Assembly: GCA_964391725.1 (NCBI GenBank)
Contig: CAYMNB010000009.1
Coordinates: forward strand, 1-64,000
DNA length: 64,000 bases
From: SpSt-1165 sp964391725
GTDB lineage: Bacteria > Chloroflexota > Anaerolineae > Anaerolineales > Anaerolineaceae
Direction of reading: 5' to 3'
Under the pieces are notes generated by a model that saw only the letters and a list, made by a program, of their open reading frames with translations, was not told the origin of the DNA and ran no database searches. Positions within the stretch are counted from its first letter, which is position 1. Every line of letters starts with the position of its first letter. Below, one piece after another: positions 33,601 through 42,464 of the stretch. The position numbers were made by a program, and so were the translations under genes.

Positions 33601-34041
33601 TCAATGAATTGCCTCCTGCCGGGCGGGCAGGTGCTCGTTGATGATTGTCATGGCTTCCGTTACTGCCAGTTGCACATAAGGCGTGCAGGAGGGGACTTTG
33701 CGGCGCTCACTCAGTTCAAAGCACAACAGCGAATCTGCACCGCAGTTGGTTTCAAAGTTGTGCAGGTATTCCAGACAGAGTCTGGTCAGCAGGGTATCAT
33801 CCTCATCCGGCTGTGTGCGGCCGAACAGCGAACCCAGCACGATCAAACCGCCGCTGACTGCACCGCAGATGTGCTGCTGGGTGCCAGCGATGCCGCCCAT
33901 GAAAGCATCGGAAGCTTTCATAAGGGCTGGATCAGCGTTACCATGTACCAGTTCCAGCAGGGTGCGCGTCACGGCTTCAGAGCAGTGGTAGCCCTGTGAG
34001 AAATAGTGTGCTGAAAGATGCGCGCCTGCGTTCTCTGTCAT
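33601..34041 (-). CDS. C_GCAxxG_C_C family protein (putative redox protein)
   Basis: A 146-residue protein with the cysteine pattern of the C_GCAxxG_C_C family: YHCSE, then HICGAVSGGLIVLGSLFG, NCGADSLLC and a final PSCTPYV. Family members are uncharacterised; conserved cysteines suggest metal or redox chemistry. A TTG six bases upstream is an alternative start, but the ATG has a purine-rich AAGGGTGAG in reasonable position. It sits 55 bases after pstB and before the response regulator, all on the same strand, so it is embedded in the phosphate region. Confidence 0.85.
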   Translation of the reverse strand: MTENAGAHLSAHYFSQGYHCSEAVTRTLLELVHGNADPALMKASDAFMGGIAGTQQHICGAVSGGLIVLGSLFGRTQPDEDDTLLTRLCLEYLHNFETNCGADSLLCFELSERRKVPSCTPYVQLAVTEAMTIINEHLPARQEAIH

Positions 34042-34096
34042 TTTCAAGTCTCACCCTTTTTTCTACGCAAACCTTCAGGATGATTGTAACAAAGTT

Positions 34097-34918
34097 TCAG
34101 CCAAATTTGCCTGCCACATAGTCCGCGGTTTCTTCCATCAGCGGGTTGGTGAACAAACCGACGGTGGTGTTGAACTCCACCAGAACCCCGATACGCTCAT
34201 CAATGCGCTCCTTCTCAAGCGAAAGGAAGGCGGTGTAATCTGAGACACGGCTCGCCTGGCTCATATTGTGGGTAACGATGACGATGGTGTATTGTTCTTT
34301 GAGCTGTTCCATCAGGTTTTCGATATGCATGGTGGCGATTGGGTCGAGGGCAGAAGCGGGTTCATCCATCAGCAGCACTTCGGGTTCGGTAGCCAGGGCA
34401 CGCGCGATACACAGACGCTGCTGCTGACCGCCGGAAAGCTCCAACCCGCTTTTGTTCAATTTGTCTTTGACCTCATCCCACAGGGCGGCTTGTTTCAGGC
34501 TGCGCATCACCAGTTCGTCCAGGTCGCCCTGGTAATGGTTGAGGCGCGCCCCAAAGGCGACGTTGTTGTAGATGCTCTTGGGCAGCGGGTTGGGCTTCTG
34601 GAATACCATGCCGACATTGCGGCGGATCATCACCGGGTTGGTGTTTTCCTCGTAGATATTTTTTCCGTTGAATAGAACCTGGCCTTCGGTACGTGCTTCC
34701 GGGTTGAGGTCGTTCATGCGGTTCATAGAGCGCAGCAGGGTGCTTTTACCGCAGCCAGACGGGCCGATGAACGCTGTGATTTTGTTGCGCGGGATATCCA
34801 GGGAGATTTTATCGATCGCCATGCGGTTGTTGTAATATACAATCAGATCTCGTATGGAAAAGACCGGGTCTTCGATGGGGATGGCAGCCTGTTGGTGGGC
34901 CTGTACTTGCATGGTCAT
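34097..34918 (-). CDS. pstB: Phosphate ABC transporter ATPase PstB (copy 1)
   Basis: The 273-residue ATPase of the high-affinity phosphate importer. Walker A is IGPSGCGKST, followed by the PstB-specific LLRSMNRMNDL, the signature LSGGQQQRLCIARALA and Walker B VLLMDEPASALDPIAT. It ends the pstSCAB operon, 12 bases after pstA. The second ATG (34918) has better spacing to AAGGA than the first (34924). A second pstB lies at 38393-39175. Confidence 0.96.
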   Translation of the reverse strand: MTMQVQAHQQAAIPIEDPVFSIRDLIVYYNNRMAIDKISLDIPRNKITAFIGPSGCGKSTLLRSMNRMNDLNPEARTEGQVLFNGKNIYEENTNPVMIRRNVGMVFQKPNPLPKSIYNNVAFGARLNHYQGDLDELVMRSLKQAALWDEVKDKLNKSGLELSGGQQQRLCIARALATEPEVLLMDEPASALDPIATMHIENLMEQLKEQYTIVIVTHNMSQASRVSDYTAFLSLEKERIDERIGVLVEFNTTVGLFTNPLMEETADYVAGKFG

Positions 34919-34930
34919 GGTCATTTCCTT

Positions 34931-35938
34931 TTACCAGCGGGTTTCAAAGCGATTGCGCAGAAAGGTCGCAACCGCGTTCATGCTCAACAATACTGCTAAC
35001 AACACCATGATACCGGCAGCCGCCAGATGAATACGGAAATCGGCCTGCGGGAAAGAGATCCAGTTGTAGATCTGGATGGGCATGGCGGTGAACTGATCCC
35101 AAATAGAATCAGGCAAAAAGGGCACATAGGAGAAGGCACCCATAATGAGCAGTGGGGCGGTTTCACCGATGGCACGGCTTAAGGCAAGGATGATACCGGT
35201 CAGAATGCCAGGGGCGGCAATCGGCAGTACATTGGTGTTAACTACCTGCCAGCGGGTGGCCCCCAGGGCAAAGGCACCCAACCGAATGGAGTTGGGAACC
35301 GCGCGGATGGCTTCTCGTGCAGAAATGATAATGATCGGGAGGATCAAGAGACCCATGGTCAACCCACCAGCCACCATGCTGCGGCCGAAGGGCAGGTGGA
35401 TTTCCAGCCAGGGGATACCGAACAAATTGAAAATCCAGCCGCCAACTGCGCCGGGGTTAACAGGAATGTTGAAGGTGGTTACGAACCAGCTGCCAGGTGA
35501 AAAAATGCCATACATTCGTCCGAACACCACCAGCCCCAGCATGCCGTATACGATAGAGGGCACACCGGCCAGGTTGTTGATGTTGATGTTGATGAAATTG
35601 GTCAGCCAGTTTTTCGGGGCATATTCTTCCAGGTAGATGGCAGCCCCGATGCCAACCGGTATACAAAACGCACCTGTCACGGCAAGTACAATGGCACTGC
35701 CGACGATGGCGGATTTCATGCCCGCCTCTTCTGGCTTGCGCGAGTGGAAGTTGGTGAACAACTCGGGCCGTACCCATTCGTGGCCTTTAATGACAATATC
35801 TGCCAGCAGGAATGCCAGCATGATCAAGCCAAACAGGGTTGCCATCAGGATTATGACAAAGAATATGCGGCCGATCCACTGGCGCAGCCCAAGGCGTTCT
35901 TTAAAATTACTATTAATGGTTTCGGTGGCAGTGCTCAT
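34931..35938 (-). CDS. pstA: Phosphate ABC transporter permease PstA
   Basis: A 335-residue inner-membrane permease with six membrane segments. The N-terminal helix (about 22-48), VGIGAAIYLEEYAP, AGVPSIVYGMLGLVVF and the ABC-coupling EAIRAVPNSIRLGAFALGAT loop are all present. The start codon overlaps the pstC stop by one base (TAATG), indicating translational coupling. Confidence 0.96.
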   Translation of the reverse strand: MSTATETINSNFKERLGLRQWIGRIFFVIILMATLFGLIMLAFLLADIVIKGHEWVRPELFTNFHSRKPEEAGMKSAIVGSAIVLAVTGAFCIPVGIGAAIYLEEYAPKNWLTNFINININNLAGVPSIVYGMLGLVVFGRMYGIFSPGSWFVTTFNIPVNPGAVGGWIFNLFGIPWLEIHLPFGRSMVAGGLTMGLLILPIIIISAREAIRAVPNSIRLGAFALGATRWQVVNTNVLPIAAPGILTGIILALSRAIGETAPLLIMGAFSYVPFLPDSIWDQFTAMPIQIYNWISFPQADFRIHLAAAGIMVLLAVLLSMNAVATFLRNRFETRW

Positions 35939-36924
35939 TATTCATACACCTCGCGGAATTTATTAAGAATTCTATTGCTGATGATGTTCATCAGGAAGGT
36001 CATTGAGAACAGAGTAGCGCCCACCGCGAAAATCGATTGACTATTGATGGTACCCTGCGGGGCATCACCAAAACTGACCTGAACGATGAAGGCGGTCATG
36101 GTTTGCACACTATCAAGCGGGTTGAGGGTCATGCGTGGTGTGGCGCCGGCAGCGATGGTGACTGCCATGGTTTCACCGATGGCGCGTGATATGGCGATGA
36201 TGAAAGCGGAGATGATGCCGCTGAGGGCGGCCGGAACGACCACTTTGGTGGCAACCTCAAATTTGGTGGCACCCAGGGCATAGGCGCCTTCGCGCAGGGA
36301 GCGGGGCACAGAACGCATGGCATCTTCGCTGATGGATGTGACCATGGGGATGATCATGATACCAACCACAATGGCGGCGCTCAGGGCATTGAAAAAGCCC
36401 ATGCGTCCACCCAGGGTTTCTTCCACAAAGGTTTTCAGCAGGGGAGTGACAAAACTGATCGCAAAGTAGCCATATACAACGGTAGGAATGCCCGCAAGGA
36501 TTTCAATGGCGGGTTTCAGAACCTTGCGCAATTTGCTGGAGGCATATTCACTCAAGAAGATAGCGCTGCCAAGACCCAGGGGTATGGCGATCGCACCAGA
36601 AATTAAGGCGATCATCATGGTGCCGCGGATCAATGGCCTGACGCCGAAGTTGGTAGATTTCACCTCGGAAGCCAGCGGGCGCCAGTCGGTGCCGGTGAAG
36701 TAATCCCACAGGTTGACTTCAGGCCGGGCGAAGAAACCGATGGTTTCGCTGAACAGAGAAAAGATAATGCCGATGGTGACGAAAATTCCTAAAATCGCAC
36801 ATAGAAAGACGATACTGTGGACAAGTTTATCAGCGGATTTACGCTGTCTGAGGTTGCTCATCTGCGCGGCAGTGAGCAACTGGGTGTTGACTCCAGTTTG
36901 TTTTCTCAAAAGTTGACTAAGCAT
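35938..36924 (-). CDS. pstC: Phosphate ABC transporter permease PstC
   Basis: A 328-residue permease pairing with PstA. Six membrane segments, the LGSAIFLSEYAS block, LAGIPTVVYGYFAISFV and the coupling loop DAMRSVPRSLREGAYALGAT are visible. AGAGGT precedes the ATG. A strong hairpin lies between pstS and this gene. Confidence 0.96.
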   Translation of the reverse strand: MLSQLLRKQTGVNTQLLTAAQMSNLRQRKSADKLVHSIVFLCAILGIFVTIGIIFSLFSETIGFFARPEVNLWDYFTGTDWRPLASEVKSTNFGVRPLIRGTMMIALISGAIAIPLGLGSAIFLSEYASSKLRKVLKPAIEILAGIPTVVYGYFAISFVTPLLKTFVEETLGGRMGFFNALSAAIVVGIMIIPMVTSISEDAMRSVPRSLREGAYALGATKFEVATKVVVPAALSGIISAFIIAISRAIGETMAVTIAAGATPRMTLNPLDSVQTMTAFIVQVSFGDAPQGTINSQSIFAVGATLFSMTFLMNIISNRILNKFREVYE

Positions 36925-36964
36925 ATTGACCTCTATTTTTGCTGCGTTTTGAGTTTTTACTGCT

Positions 36965-37000
36965 CAGAGGGACAGATGTTTTTGGGTATCTGTCCCTCTG
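36965..37000 (-). other. 13-bp perfect hairpin between pstS and pstC
   Basis: CAGAGGGACAGAT pairs perfectly with ATCTGTCCCTCTG across a 10-nt loop. No T-run follows on the minus strand, so it is more likely an mRNA-processing or 3'-end-stabilising hairpin, allowing more PstS than permease, than a full terminator. Confidence 0.75.
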
Positions 37001-37033
37001 AATTTTACGTCAGAAACGAAGGGTTTGGAGTAA

Positions 37034-38077
37034 TTATTGTGCCAGGGTGCTGTTCACCAGATCGATATTGGACTGATAAGTACCGGTGGGGGGCATAGAG
37101 TAGCCGACCTCATCCATAATGAAGGGGGCGCCGCTGTCACTGAGGAAGAATTTGACGAACTCAGCCACCTGGGGTTTGGTTTTCAACGATTCGATGTTGA
37201 CATAGATGAACAGGGGGCGAGAAAGGGGATTGTAGGAGCCATCCTGCACGGTATCGTTGGAGGGGACGACGGCGTCGCCGTTTTTGTTGACAACGGGGAC
37301 AGCGCGCACGGCTTCGGTGTTATTGATGTAGTAAGCGAAGCCGAAGAAACCGAAGGAGTAGAGCTCGTTGGCGATACCATCGAGGAGGACGTTGTCGTCG
37401 GATGAGAAGGTGGTGTTGGCGTCCTGGCGCAGGTCTTTTTCGCCGGTCTCTTTTTCAACGATCTCGGTCATGTAGTCGCGGGTGCCGCTGTCGGGATCGG
37501 GGATGAAGAAGAGGATTTCTTCATCGGGGTAGGAAGGATCGAGGTCCGACCATTTGGTGACAGTGGTGCTGGCGCTGAGGAGCAAACCGAGTTGTTCAGG
37601 GGTGACAGATTCGAGCCAGTCATTGTCGGGGTTGACCATGACGGTGAGGCCGTCGAGGGCGATGAAGAGTTCGATGTATTCGATGCCGTTGGTTTCACAC
37701 AGTTCAGCTTCGGAATCAGCGCCGGTTTTGATGGCGCGGGAAGCGTCTGAGATATCGGTTTCACCGATACAGAACTTCTTGAAGCCGCCGCCGGTGCCAG
37801 ACAGGCCAACGGAGATGCGCACGTTGGGGGCAACCGCTGCGAATTCTTCCGCCACAGCGGTGGTGATGGGGTAGACGGTCGAGGAACCATCTGCGATCAC
37901 ATCGCCGGACAGGGCGGCCAGTTCGTCGGCTTCTATCTCGACGACTTCTTCCACAACTGTTTCAGCTGCGGGCGCCTGGGTGGCTTCAGGGGCTGGGGTG
38001 CTGGTCTGGCACGCCGAGATTGCCATCATGGCAATCAGCAAGACCAACATCATAGCAAAAAACTTCTTTTTCAACAT
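37034..38077 (-). CDS. pstS: Phosphate-binding lipoprotein PstS
   Basis: A 347-residue substrate-binding protein. The signal peptide ends in a lipobox (MAISAC), giving a lipid-anchored Cys near residue 23, followed by a Pro/Ala/Glu linker. Phosphate-binding loops match PstS: DGSSTVYPIT, GLSGTGGGFKKFC, DISDASRAIK and DPDSGTRDYM. AGGAG lies ahead of the ATG, and a Pho-box array and -10 box lie further upstream. First gene of pstSCAB. Confidence 0.96.
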   Translation of the reverse strand: MLKKKFFAMMLVLLIAMMAISACQTSTPAPEATQAPAAETVVEEVVEIEADELAALSGDVIADGSSTVYPITTAVAEEFAAVAPNVRISVGLSGTGGGFKKFCIGETDISDASRAIKTGADSEAELCETNGIEYIELFIALDGLTVMVNPDNDWLESVTPEQLGLLLSASTTVTKWSDLDPSYPDEEILFFIPDPDSGTRDYMTEIVEKETGEKDLRQDANTTFSSDDNVLLDGIANELYSFGFFGFAYYINNTEAVRAVPVVNKNGDAVVPSNDTVQDGSYNPLSRPLFIYVNIESLKTKPQVAEFVKFFLSDSGAPFIMDEVGYSMPPTGTYQSNIDLVNSTLAQ

Positions 38078-38128
38078 TCTTGTTCTCCTAGTATATTTTT
38101 GAATTTACCGTTACAACAAATCGAAAAA

Positions 38129-38171
38129 ATTGTATCAATCAATGTTTATCAACTTGTTAACGTCCAGTTAA
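38129..38171 (-). promoter_or_regulatory. Pho-box promoter of pstSCAB
   Basis: Read on the minus strand, hexamers TTAACT (38166-38171), TTAACA (38155-38160) and ATAAAC (38144-38149) repeat every 11 bp. TACAAT (38129-38134) follows the last after 9 bp, the geometry expected when a PhoB-like activator replaces a -35 box. Confidence 0.75.
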
Positions 38172-38238
38172 GGATTGGTTTTGGACGTTTTTTTTAAAGT
38201 TTGATGCAAAATAGGAGCAATCACGGATGAATTTCAGG

Positions 38239-38303
38239 TTCATGTGTCATTAACATCTTGTTAACAAACCATTCAACCTTTGTTAATTGGCGGGTGGTAG
38301 GAT
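38239..38303 (+). promoter_or_regulatory. Pho-box promoter of pstB2-phoU
   Basis: Direct hexamers every 11 bp: TTCATG (38239), TTAACA (38250), TTAACA (38261), TTCAAC (38272) and TTAATT (38283). A -10-like TAGGAT (38298-38303) follows after 9 bp, the same distance as on the opposite promoter. Confidence 0.75.
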
Positions 38304-38392
38304 TGCATAGATAGGTTGATAGTTCCTTATATTGGAAAATTTTCCGATGAGGTGCTAACCAAAGTAAGCTTTCGAAGGACGTGTGGCATTTG

Positions 38393-39175
38393 ATGAGCAA
38401 TCAGAATAACCGCAAAACGAAATTGCAGACCCAGAATTATGCTCTGTATTACGGCAATTTTCAGGCATTGAAGGACATCAATATTGAAATTCCAGAACGG
38501 CAGGTGACGGCATTAATCGGTCCCTCTGGCTGCGGGAAGAGCACCTTTTTGCGCACTTTCAACCGCATGAATGACCTGATCCCCAATGTGCGGGTGGAAG
38601 GCAAGGCTTTGTTAAACAATGATGACATCTTTGACATGGACGTGGTCGCGTTGCGGCAGCATGTGGGCATGGTTTTTCAGCAGCCCAACCCTTTCCCCAA
38701 GTCAATCTATGACAATGTCGCCTATGGTCCGCGCATTAATGGACACCCCAGCCGCAGCGAGTTGGATGACATCGTCGAGCGCAGCCTGAAAGGCGCGGCC
38801 ATGTGGGATGAGGTCAAAGATGACCTCAAACGGTCTGGCCTGGCGCTATCGGGCGGGCAGCAGCAGCGCCTGTGCATCGCGCGCTGTCTGGCGGTGGAAC
38901 CTGAGGTGATTTTGATGGATGAACCGGCTTCCGCGTTAGATCCGATCGCCACCGCGCGCATTGAAGAATTGATCCGCGAGCTAAAAGAGCACTACACTAT
39001 TTTGATTGTGACCCACAACATGCAGCAGGCGGCGCGCATTTCAGACTTTACCGCCTTTTTCTATACCGATGAATCTCGCACCGGACAATTGATGGAGTTC
39101 AATGCCACCCGTGAGATTTTTACCAACCCCAAAAACAAACTGACCGAAGATTATATCACCGGGCGCTTTGGGTAA
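38393..39175 (+). CDS. pstB: Phosphate ABC transporter ATPase PstB (copy 2)
   Basis: A 260-residue PstB. Walker A IGPSGCGKST, the FNRMNDLIP block, signature LSGGQQQRLCIARCLA and Walker B VILMDEPASALDPIAT are all intact, so it should be active. It is clearly divergent from copy 1 (for example YYGNFQALKDI against YYNNRMAIDKI), so this is not a recent duplication. It is divergent from pstS and followed 17 bases later by phoU. The ATG at 38393 is chosen by homology; a GTG at 38381 lies one base after AAGGA and is less likely. Confidence 0.94.
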   Translation: MSNQNNRKTKLQTQNYALYYGNFQALKDINIEIPERQVTALIGPSGCGKSTFLRTFNRMNDLIPNVRVEGKALLNNDDIFDMDVVALRQHVGMVFQQPNPFPKSIYDNVAYGPRINGHPSRSELDDIVERSLKGAAMWDEVKDDLKRSGLALSGGQQQRLCIARCLAVEPEVILMDEPASALDPIATARIEELIRELKEHYTILIVTHNMQQAARISDFTAFFYTDESRTGQLMEFNATREIFTNPKNKLTEDYITGRFG

Positions 39176-39192
39176 GCGGTGAGGAACAGAGT

Positions 39193-39849
39193 ATGGTGAT
39201 TCGACTGGCTTTAGACAAGGAACTGATCAATCTGCAGAACGATGTGCTGGCGTTGGGCAACCTGGTGGAAGCCATGCTGGTAGATTCTGTCAGGTTCCTC
39301 AAGGCGCGTGACTTTGCGGGCTCAGAACGGGTGATGGCGCAAGATGCCCAGGTGAATGCAAAACGCTTCCATCTGGAAGATCAGATTCTGACCACCATCG
39401 CATTGCAGCAACCACGCGCGGGCGATCTGCGCCGTCTGGCGGCCATGCTGGAATTTGCCTCCGAGTTGGAGCGCATCGGTGATTATGCCAAAGGTATCGG
39501 CAAGATTAACCTGATGATCGGCAGACAGGATTTGATGAAACCGCTGATTGACATCCCGCGTATGTGTGAGATCTGCCAAACGATGCTGCGTCAGGTGTTG
39601 ACGGCGTTTGTGCGCCACGATGCAGAGCTTGCCTGTACGATTCCGCCTATAGACGACGACCTGGATGGGTTGTATAACCAGGTATATCGTGAATTGGCCA
39701 CCTGTTTGATGGTGAATCCTGCACAACTTGATCAGGCAAACTACTTGCTGTGGGCAGCCCACAACCTGGAACGCACCGGTGACCGTGTGATCAACCTGTG
39801 TGAGCGGGTGGTATACATGGTCACAGGTGAACTGGCTGAATTGAATTAA
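39193..39849 (+). CDS. phoU: Phosphate signalling regulator PhoU
   Basis: A 218-residue, all-helical PhoU with two repeats. Metal-binding motifs are visible as ASELERIGDYAKGI in the first repeat and AAHNLERTGDRVINL in the second. PhoU links the Pst transporter to PhoR, keeping the kinase off when phosphate is plentiful. GAGGAACAG precedes the ATG. It is transcribed with the second pstB. Confidence 0.96.
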   Translation: MVIRLALDKELINLQNDVLALGNLVEAMLVDSVRFLKARDFAGSERVMAQDAQVNAKRFHLEDQILTTIALQQPRAGDLRRLAAMLEFASELERIGDYAKGIGKINLMIGRQDLMKPLIDIPRMCEICQTMLRQVLTAFVRHDAELACTIPPIDDDLDGLYNQVYRELATCLMVNPAQLDQANYLLWAAHNLERTGDRVINLCERVVYMVTGELAELN

Positions 39850-39893
39850 ACGATACTCGCTGTATCCAAACGGGCGACAAAATTCATTACCGA

Positions 39894-41201
39894 TTATCTG
39901 GGATTTACAGCTGGCGGCGGGGCGGGTGGGATGTTTTTACGGCGAGATTGGCGTTTCTGACGGCGTAGGTGTCGTTTTTCACGGCGCAGAAGACGGCGTG
40001 TCTTCCAGTTCTGGCGCCAGCCTTTGCGCTGCCAGGCAGGCCGCTCGGGCAGTTCGAATTCATGGGATTCAAATTCGTAATATTGGAACACTTCTGAGAA
40101 GGCGTTAACTATCGCCTCTTCGGTCAAACCCATCTCAGCCAGGTCATACTCATGTTTGGAGCGGTAGGTGCGCTGCTGGTCGGTTTCTTGTTCAAGAATG
40201 GCTTCGAATTTCTCTGATAGCGGCAGGCCCATCCATTGGTAGAGGTCAATGATGACCTCGTCGGTATCAGCCACCAGTTCATCATATTTGACAAAGGTGC
40301 ACACCTCTTCTTTGTCCTGAAAATACTCGGCAGGATAGAGGTAGTAGTGGTTCATAACCTCGTAGAACTCTTCCTTGTAGGGATAGGGTTCGAGGGGGCT
40401 GCCAAACACCTTCCAGCCGGAGGACATGTAGTTCATCATCGAAGGCATGCACTCGAAAGGATTGCGCACCAGGTCGATGAAGCGTGCATCGGGGAATACT
40501 TCCAGCAAGGTATCGATTTTCCCGGAGAAGGAGGGGTTTTTCGAGAGCAGGATTTTGTCACCGCCATGCGCGTAGATGTGGCGCTGCACCATATTCTTGT
40601 AAAATCCGATGATCTTAAGGCGGTCATCATGCGGGATCATCTTATCGAAGAAGAAATGCGGCAGGGTGGTTTCCTTGATCGGGTAGATGGGCCACAGTAC
40701 AGCGCTTGCCCAGATGTGGATGAGGAAATGTTCGTCTTCTTCTGAGCCATTGAGGCGGATTTTGTGAGCGCGTTTGTCCATTGAGATGCTTTCGTTGATG
40801 TCATCCAAGGTGCGTTTGAAGGAGACTTTGAGCAAGTTGAGCAGGTCACGCAGCAGCCAGATGAACTTGCGCTGGATGATGGAAGGCGCGAACAACAGCT
40901 CCCACGAGGTGGTGGCGGTGAAGGTGTCGGTGTCCTTTTCGATCAGGCGGTGGGTGAAGGTGGTGCCGCTGCGCGGGTTGCCGATGATGAACACGGGCGT
41001 TTTCACAGTTTGCCGACGGTATTTGGGGAAGAAGATCTCATCCAGCCCGAAGCCGATCCAGTTGAGGATTTCAGTGGGGATGAAGATGAGCAGAAAGACA
41101 GTCAGGGCAAAGATGCGTTTGGGGGTCAGGCGGTAGTGGGTGCCGCGTGCGCGAAAAAAAGCAAGGTAGTTGTAATAGAAAAAAGCACGAATACCAAACA
41201 T
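39894..41201 (-). CDS. PAPS-dependent sulfotransferase family protein
   Basis: A 435-residue sulfotransferase. The 5'-phosphosulfate loop is FIIGNPRSGTTFTHRL near residue 75, and a 3'-phosphate-binding block FIDLVRNPFECMPSMMNY lies near residue 240. Two hydrophobic stretches at the N terminus (about 5-15 and 27-52) suggest membrane association. The last 40 residues are Arg/Lys-rich. Acceptor unknown; lipids or glycans are possible. It converges with phoU. A different sulfotransferase lies at 48899. Confidence 0.88.
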   Translation of the reverse strand: MFGIRAFFYYNYLAFFRARGTHYRLTPKRIFALTVFLLIFIPTEILNWIGFGLDEIFFPKYRRQTVKTPVFIIGNPRSGTTFTHRLIEKDTDTFTATTSWELLFAPSIIQRKFIWLLRDLLNLLKVSFKRTLDDINESISMDKRAHKIRLNGSEEDEHFLIHIWASAVLWPIYPIKETTLPHFFFDKMIPHDDRLKIIGFYKNMVQRHIYAHGGDKILLSKNPSFSGKIDTLLEVFPDARFIDLVRNPFECMPSMMNYMSSGWKVFGSPLEPYPYKEEFYEVMNHYYLYPAEYFQDKEEVCTFVKYDELVADTDEVIIDLYQWMGLPLSEKFEAILEQETDQQRTYRSKHEYDLAEMGLTEEAIVNAFSEVFQYYEFESHEFELPERPAWQRKGWRQNWKTRRLLRREKRHLRRQKRQSRRKNIPPAPPPAVNPR

Positions 41202-41285
41202 TCACCACTCCAAAACGGGTTATTTCTGCCTTATTGTATCAAGGAAAGCAGCGGCGGTTGCAAGAGCCGTATAAAATTTGGTGGA

Positions 41286-42359
41286 TTAAGGCTTGCGTTT
41301 ACGCTGGCTGAACAGGTAGCCCAGCGCACCGAGAATGCTGGCAAAGACCCCAGCAGCAACCCAGACTGGTTTCCAGTTGAGCCGGGCGGTTTTTGAACCC
41401 TGCGGGATGGCGGGCTGCTCGGTGTCCATGACCGCAAACAATTGCGTCAGGTTGGGGGTAGCGACGGCGGCGGTTTGTATCAACTGCTGGAATTCACGCG
41501 CAAGGAAGTACATCTCATCGCGGGCGTTGTTGGCATGCACGGCAATGGCGATGCGCGCGGTTTCGCTGGCAAACAATTTGCGCAAGATGGCGACGGCGAC
41601 CGGTTCAGGCAGCTTTGCCATCAGGGTATAGCTGACAGGAATGATCCTGCTGCCGTTTTTGCGCACTACCTTGAAACCTTCTTTGATGGCGCGGAAGATC
41701 ATCAACAGAGCGTCGCGGGTTTGGGCAAGATGGTAATTGTTGCCTTCGCAGCGGTACAGGCCGAATGCCAGCGGCAGGGTCAGAGCGGCGTGGGTTTTCA
41801 GCCAGTCATCCATGTGGGGCTGGATTTCAATGTCAAACCCTGCTTGTTGGAATAGCTGCGCCAATTGCTGCAGGCGTTGGGTGCGTTTTCCGTCCAGTTC
41901 GCCCAGCCAGATCTTACCGACCTTGCCACTGTGTTCATCACGGAAATGGTAGAGGATGTCGCCGCGGCGTTCGCCGCCGCTGCCGCCGAAACCAAGCAGG
42001 ATCTTTTCTGCGGGAAGTTGTTCCAGCAGATCAACTGCGTCGCCGAGGTTGTTGCCCAGAAAGACGATGGTTTTTGCATGCTGGTTTTGCGCCAGGATGG
42101 GCAGGATTTCGTGATGCTGGTTACGGCGCAGGGTGACGAGGATAACATCAAAATCATCTTCGGGCGCGAGGGTCTCGATCACGGTAGGATGAGCGGTGTA
42201 ATAGTCGGCACCTTGCAGCGGGTGAGTTACGATACCGAAAGAACGGATGGCCTCGGCATGGCTGCCACGCGCCAGGATGGTCACTTTCTGTCCGTTTCTT
42301 TCCAATTGGCTGGCGATGATGCTGCTGATCATACCGGCGCCGTATATGAGAATGTTCAC
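41286..42359 (-). CDS. Ketopantoate reductase-like (ApbA/PanE) protein with C-terminal membrane anchor
   Basis: A 357-residue NAD(P)-binding protein. The Rossmann motif NILIYGAGMISSIIAS opens the protein and FLGNNLGDA lies near residue 105. A conserved helical C-terminal domain follows. Beyond it, a Pro-rich linker leads to a hydrophobic segment (PVWVAAGVFASILGALGYLF) and a basic tail RKRKP, so the protein seems membrane-anchored, unusual for this family. The GTG at 42359 is chosen because GGAG lies seven bases upstream and the Rossmann strand starts at once; an ATG at 42380 adds seven basic residues. True pantoate synthesis is uncertain. Confidence 0.8.
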   Translation of the reverse strand: MNILIYGAGMISSIIASQLERNGQKVTILARGSHAEAIRSFGIVTHPLQGADYYTAHPTVIETLAPEDDFDVILVTLRRNQHHEILPILAQNQHAKTIVFLGNNLGDAVDLLEQLPAEKILLGFGGSGGERRGDILYHFRDEHSGKVGKIWLGELDGKRTQRLQQLAQLFQQAGFDIEIQPHMDDWLKTHAALTLPLAFGLYRCEGNNYHLAQTRDALLMIFRAIKEGFKVVRKNGSRIIPVSYTLMAKLPEPVAVAILRKLFASETARIAIAVHANNARDEMYFLAREFQQLIQTAAVATPNLTQLFAVMDTEQPAIPQGSKTARLNWKPVWVAAGVFASILGALGYLFSQRKRKP

Positions 42360-42425
42360 CTTTCTTCTCCGTCGGGGCATTGAAAACCGTGTTTTGAGTA
42401 TAACATAGATGCCATTGGGGCAGCC

Positions 42426-42454
42426 TTGACGAAAGTAATCGGCTGGGGTATGAT
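42426..42454 (+). promoter_or_regulatory. Sigma70-type promoter for tRNA-Arg
   Basis: TTGACG, a 17-bp spacer and TATGAT end ten bases before the tRNA. Confidence 0.75.
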
Positions 42455-42464
42455 TATGTGCGTT

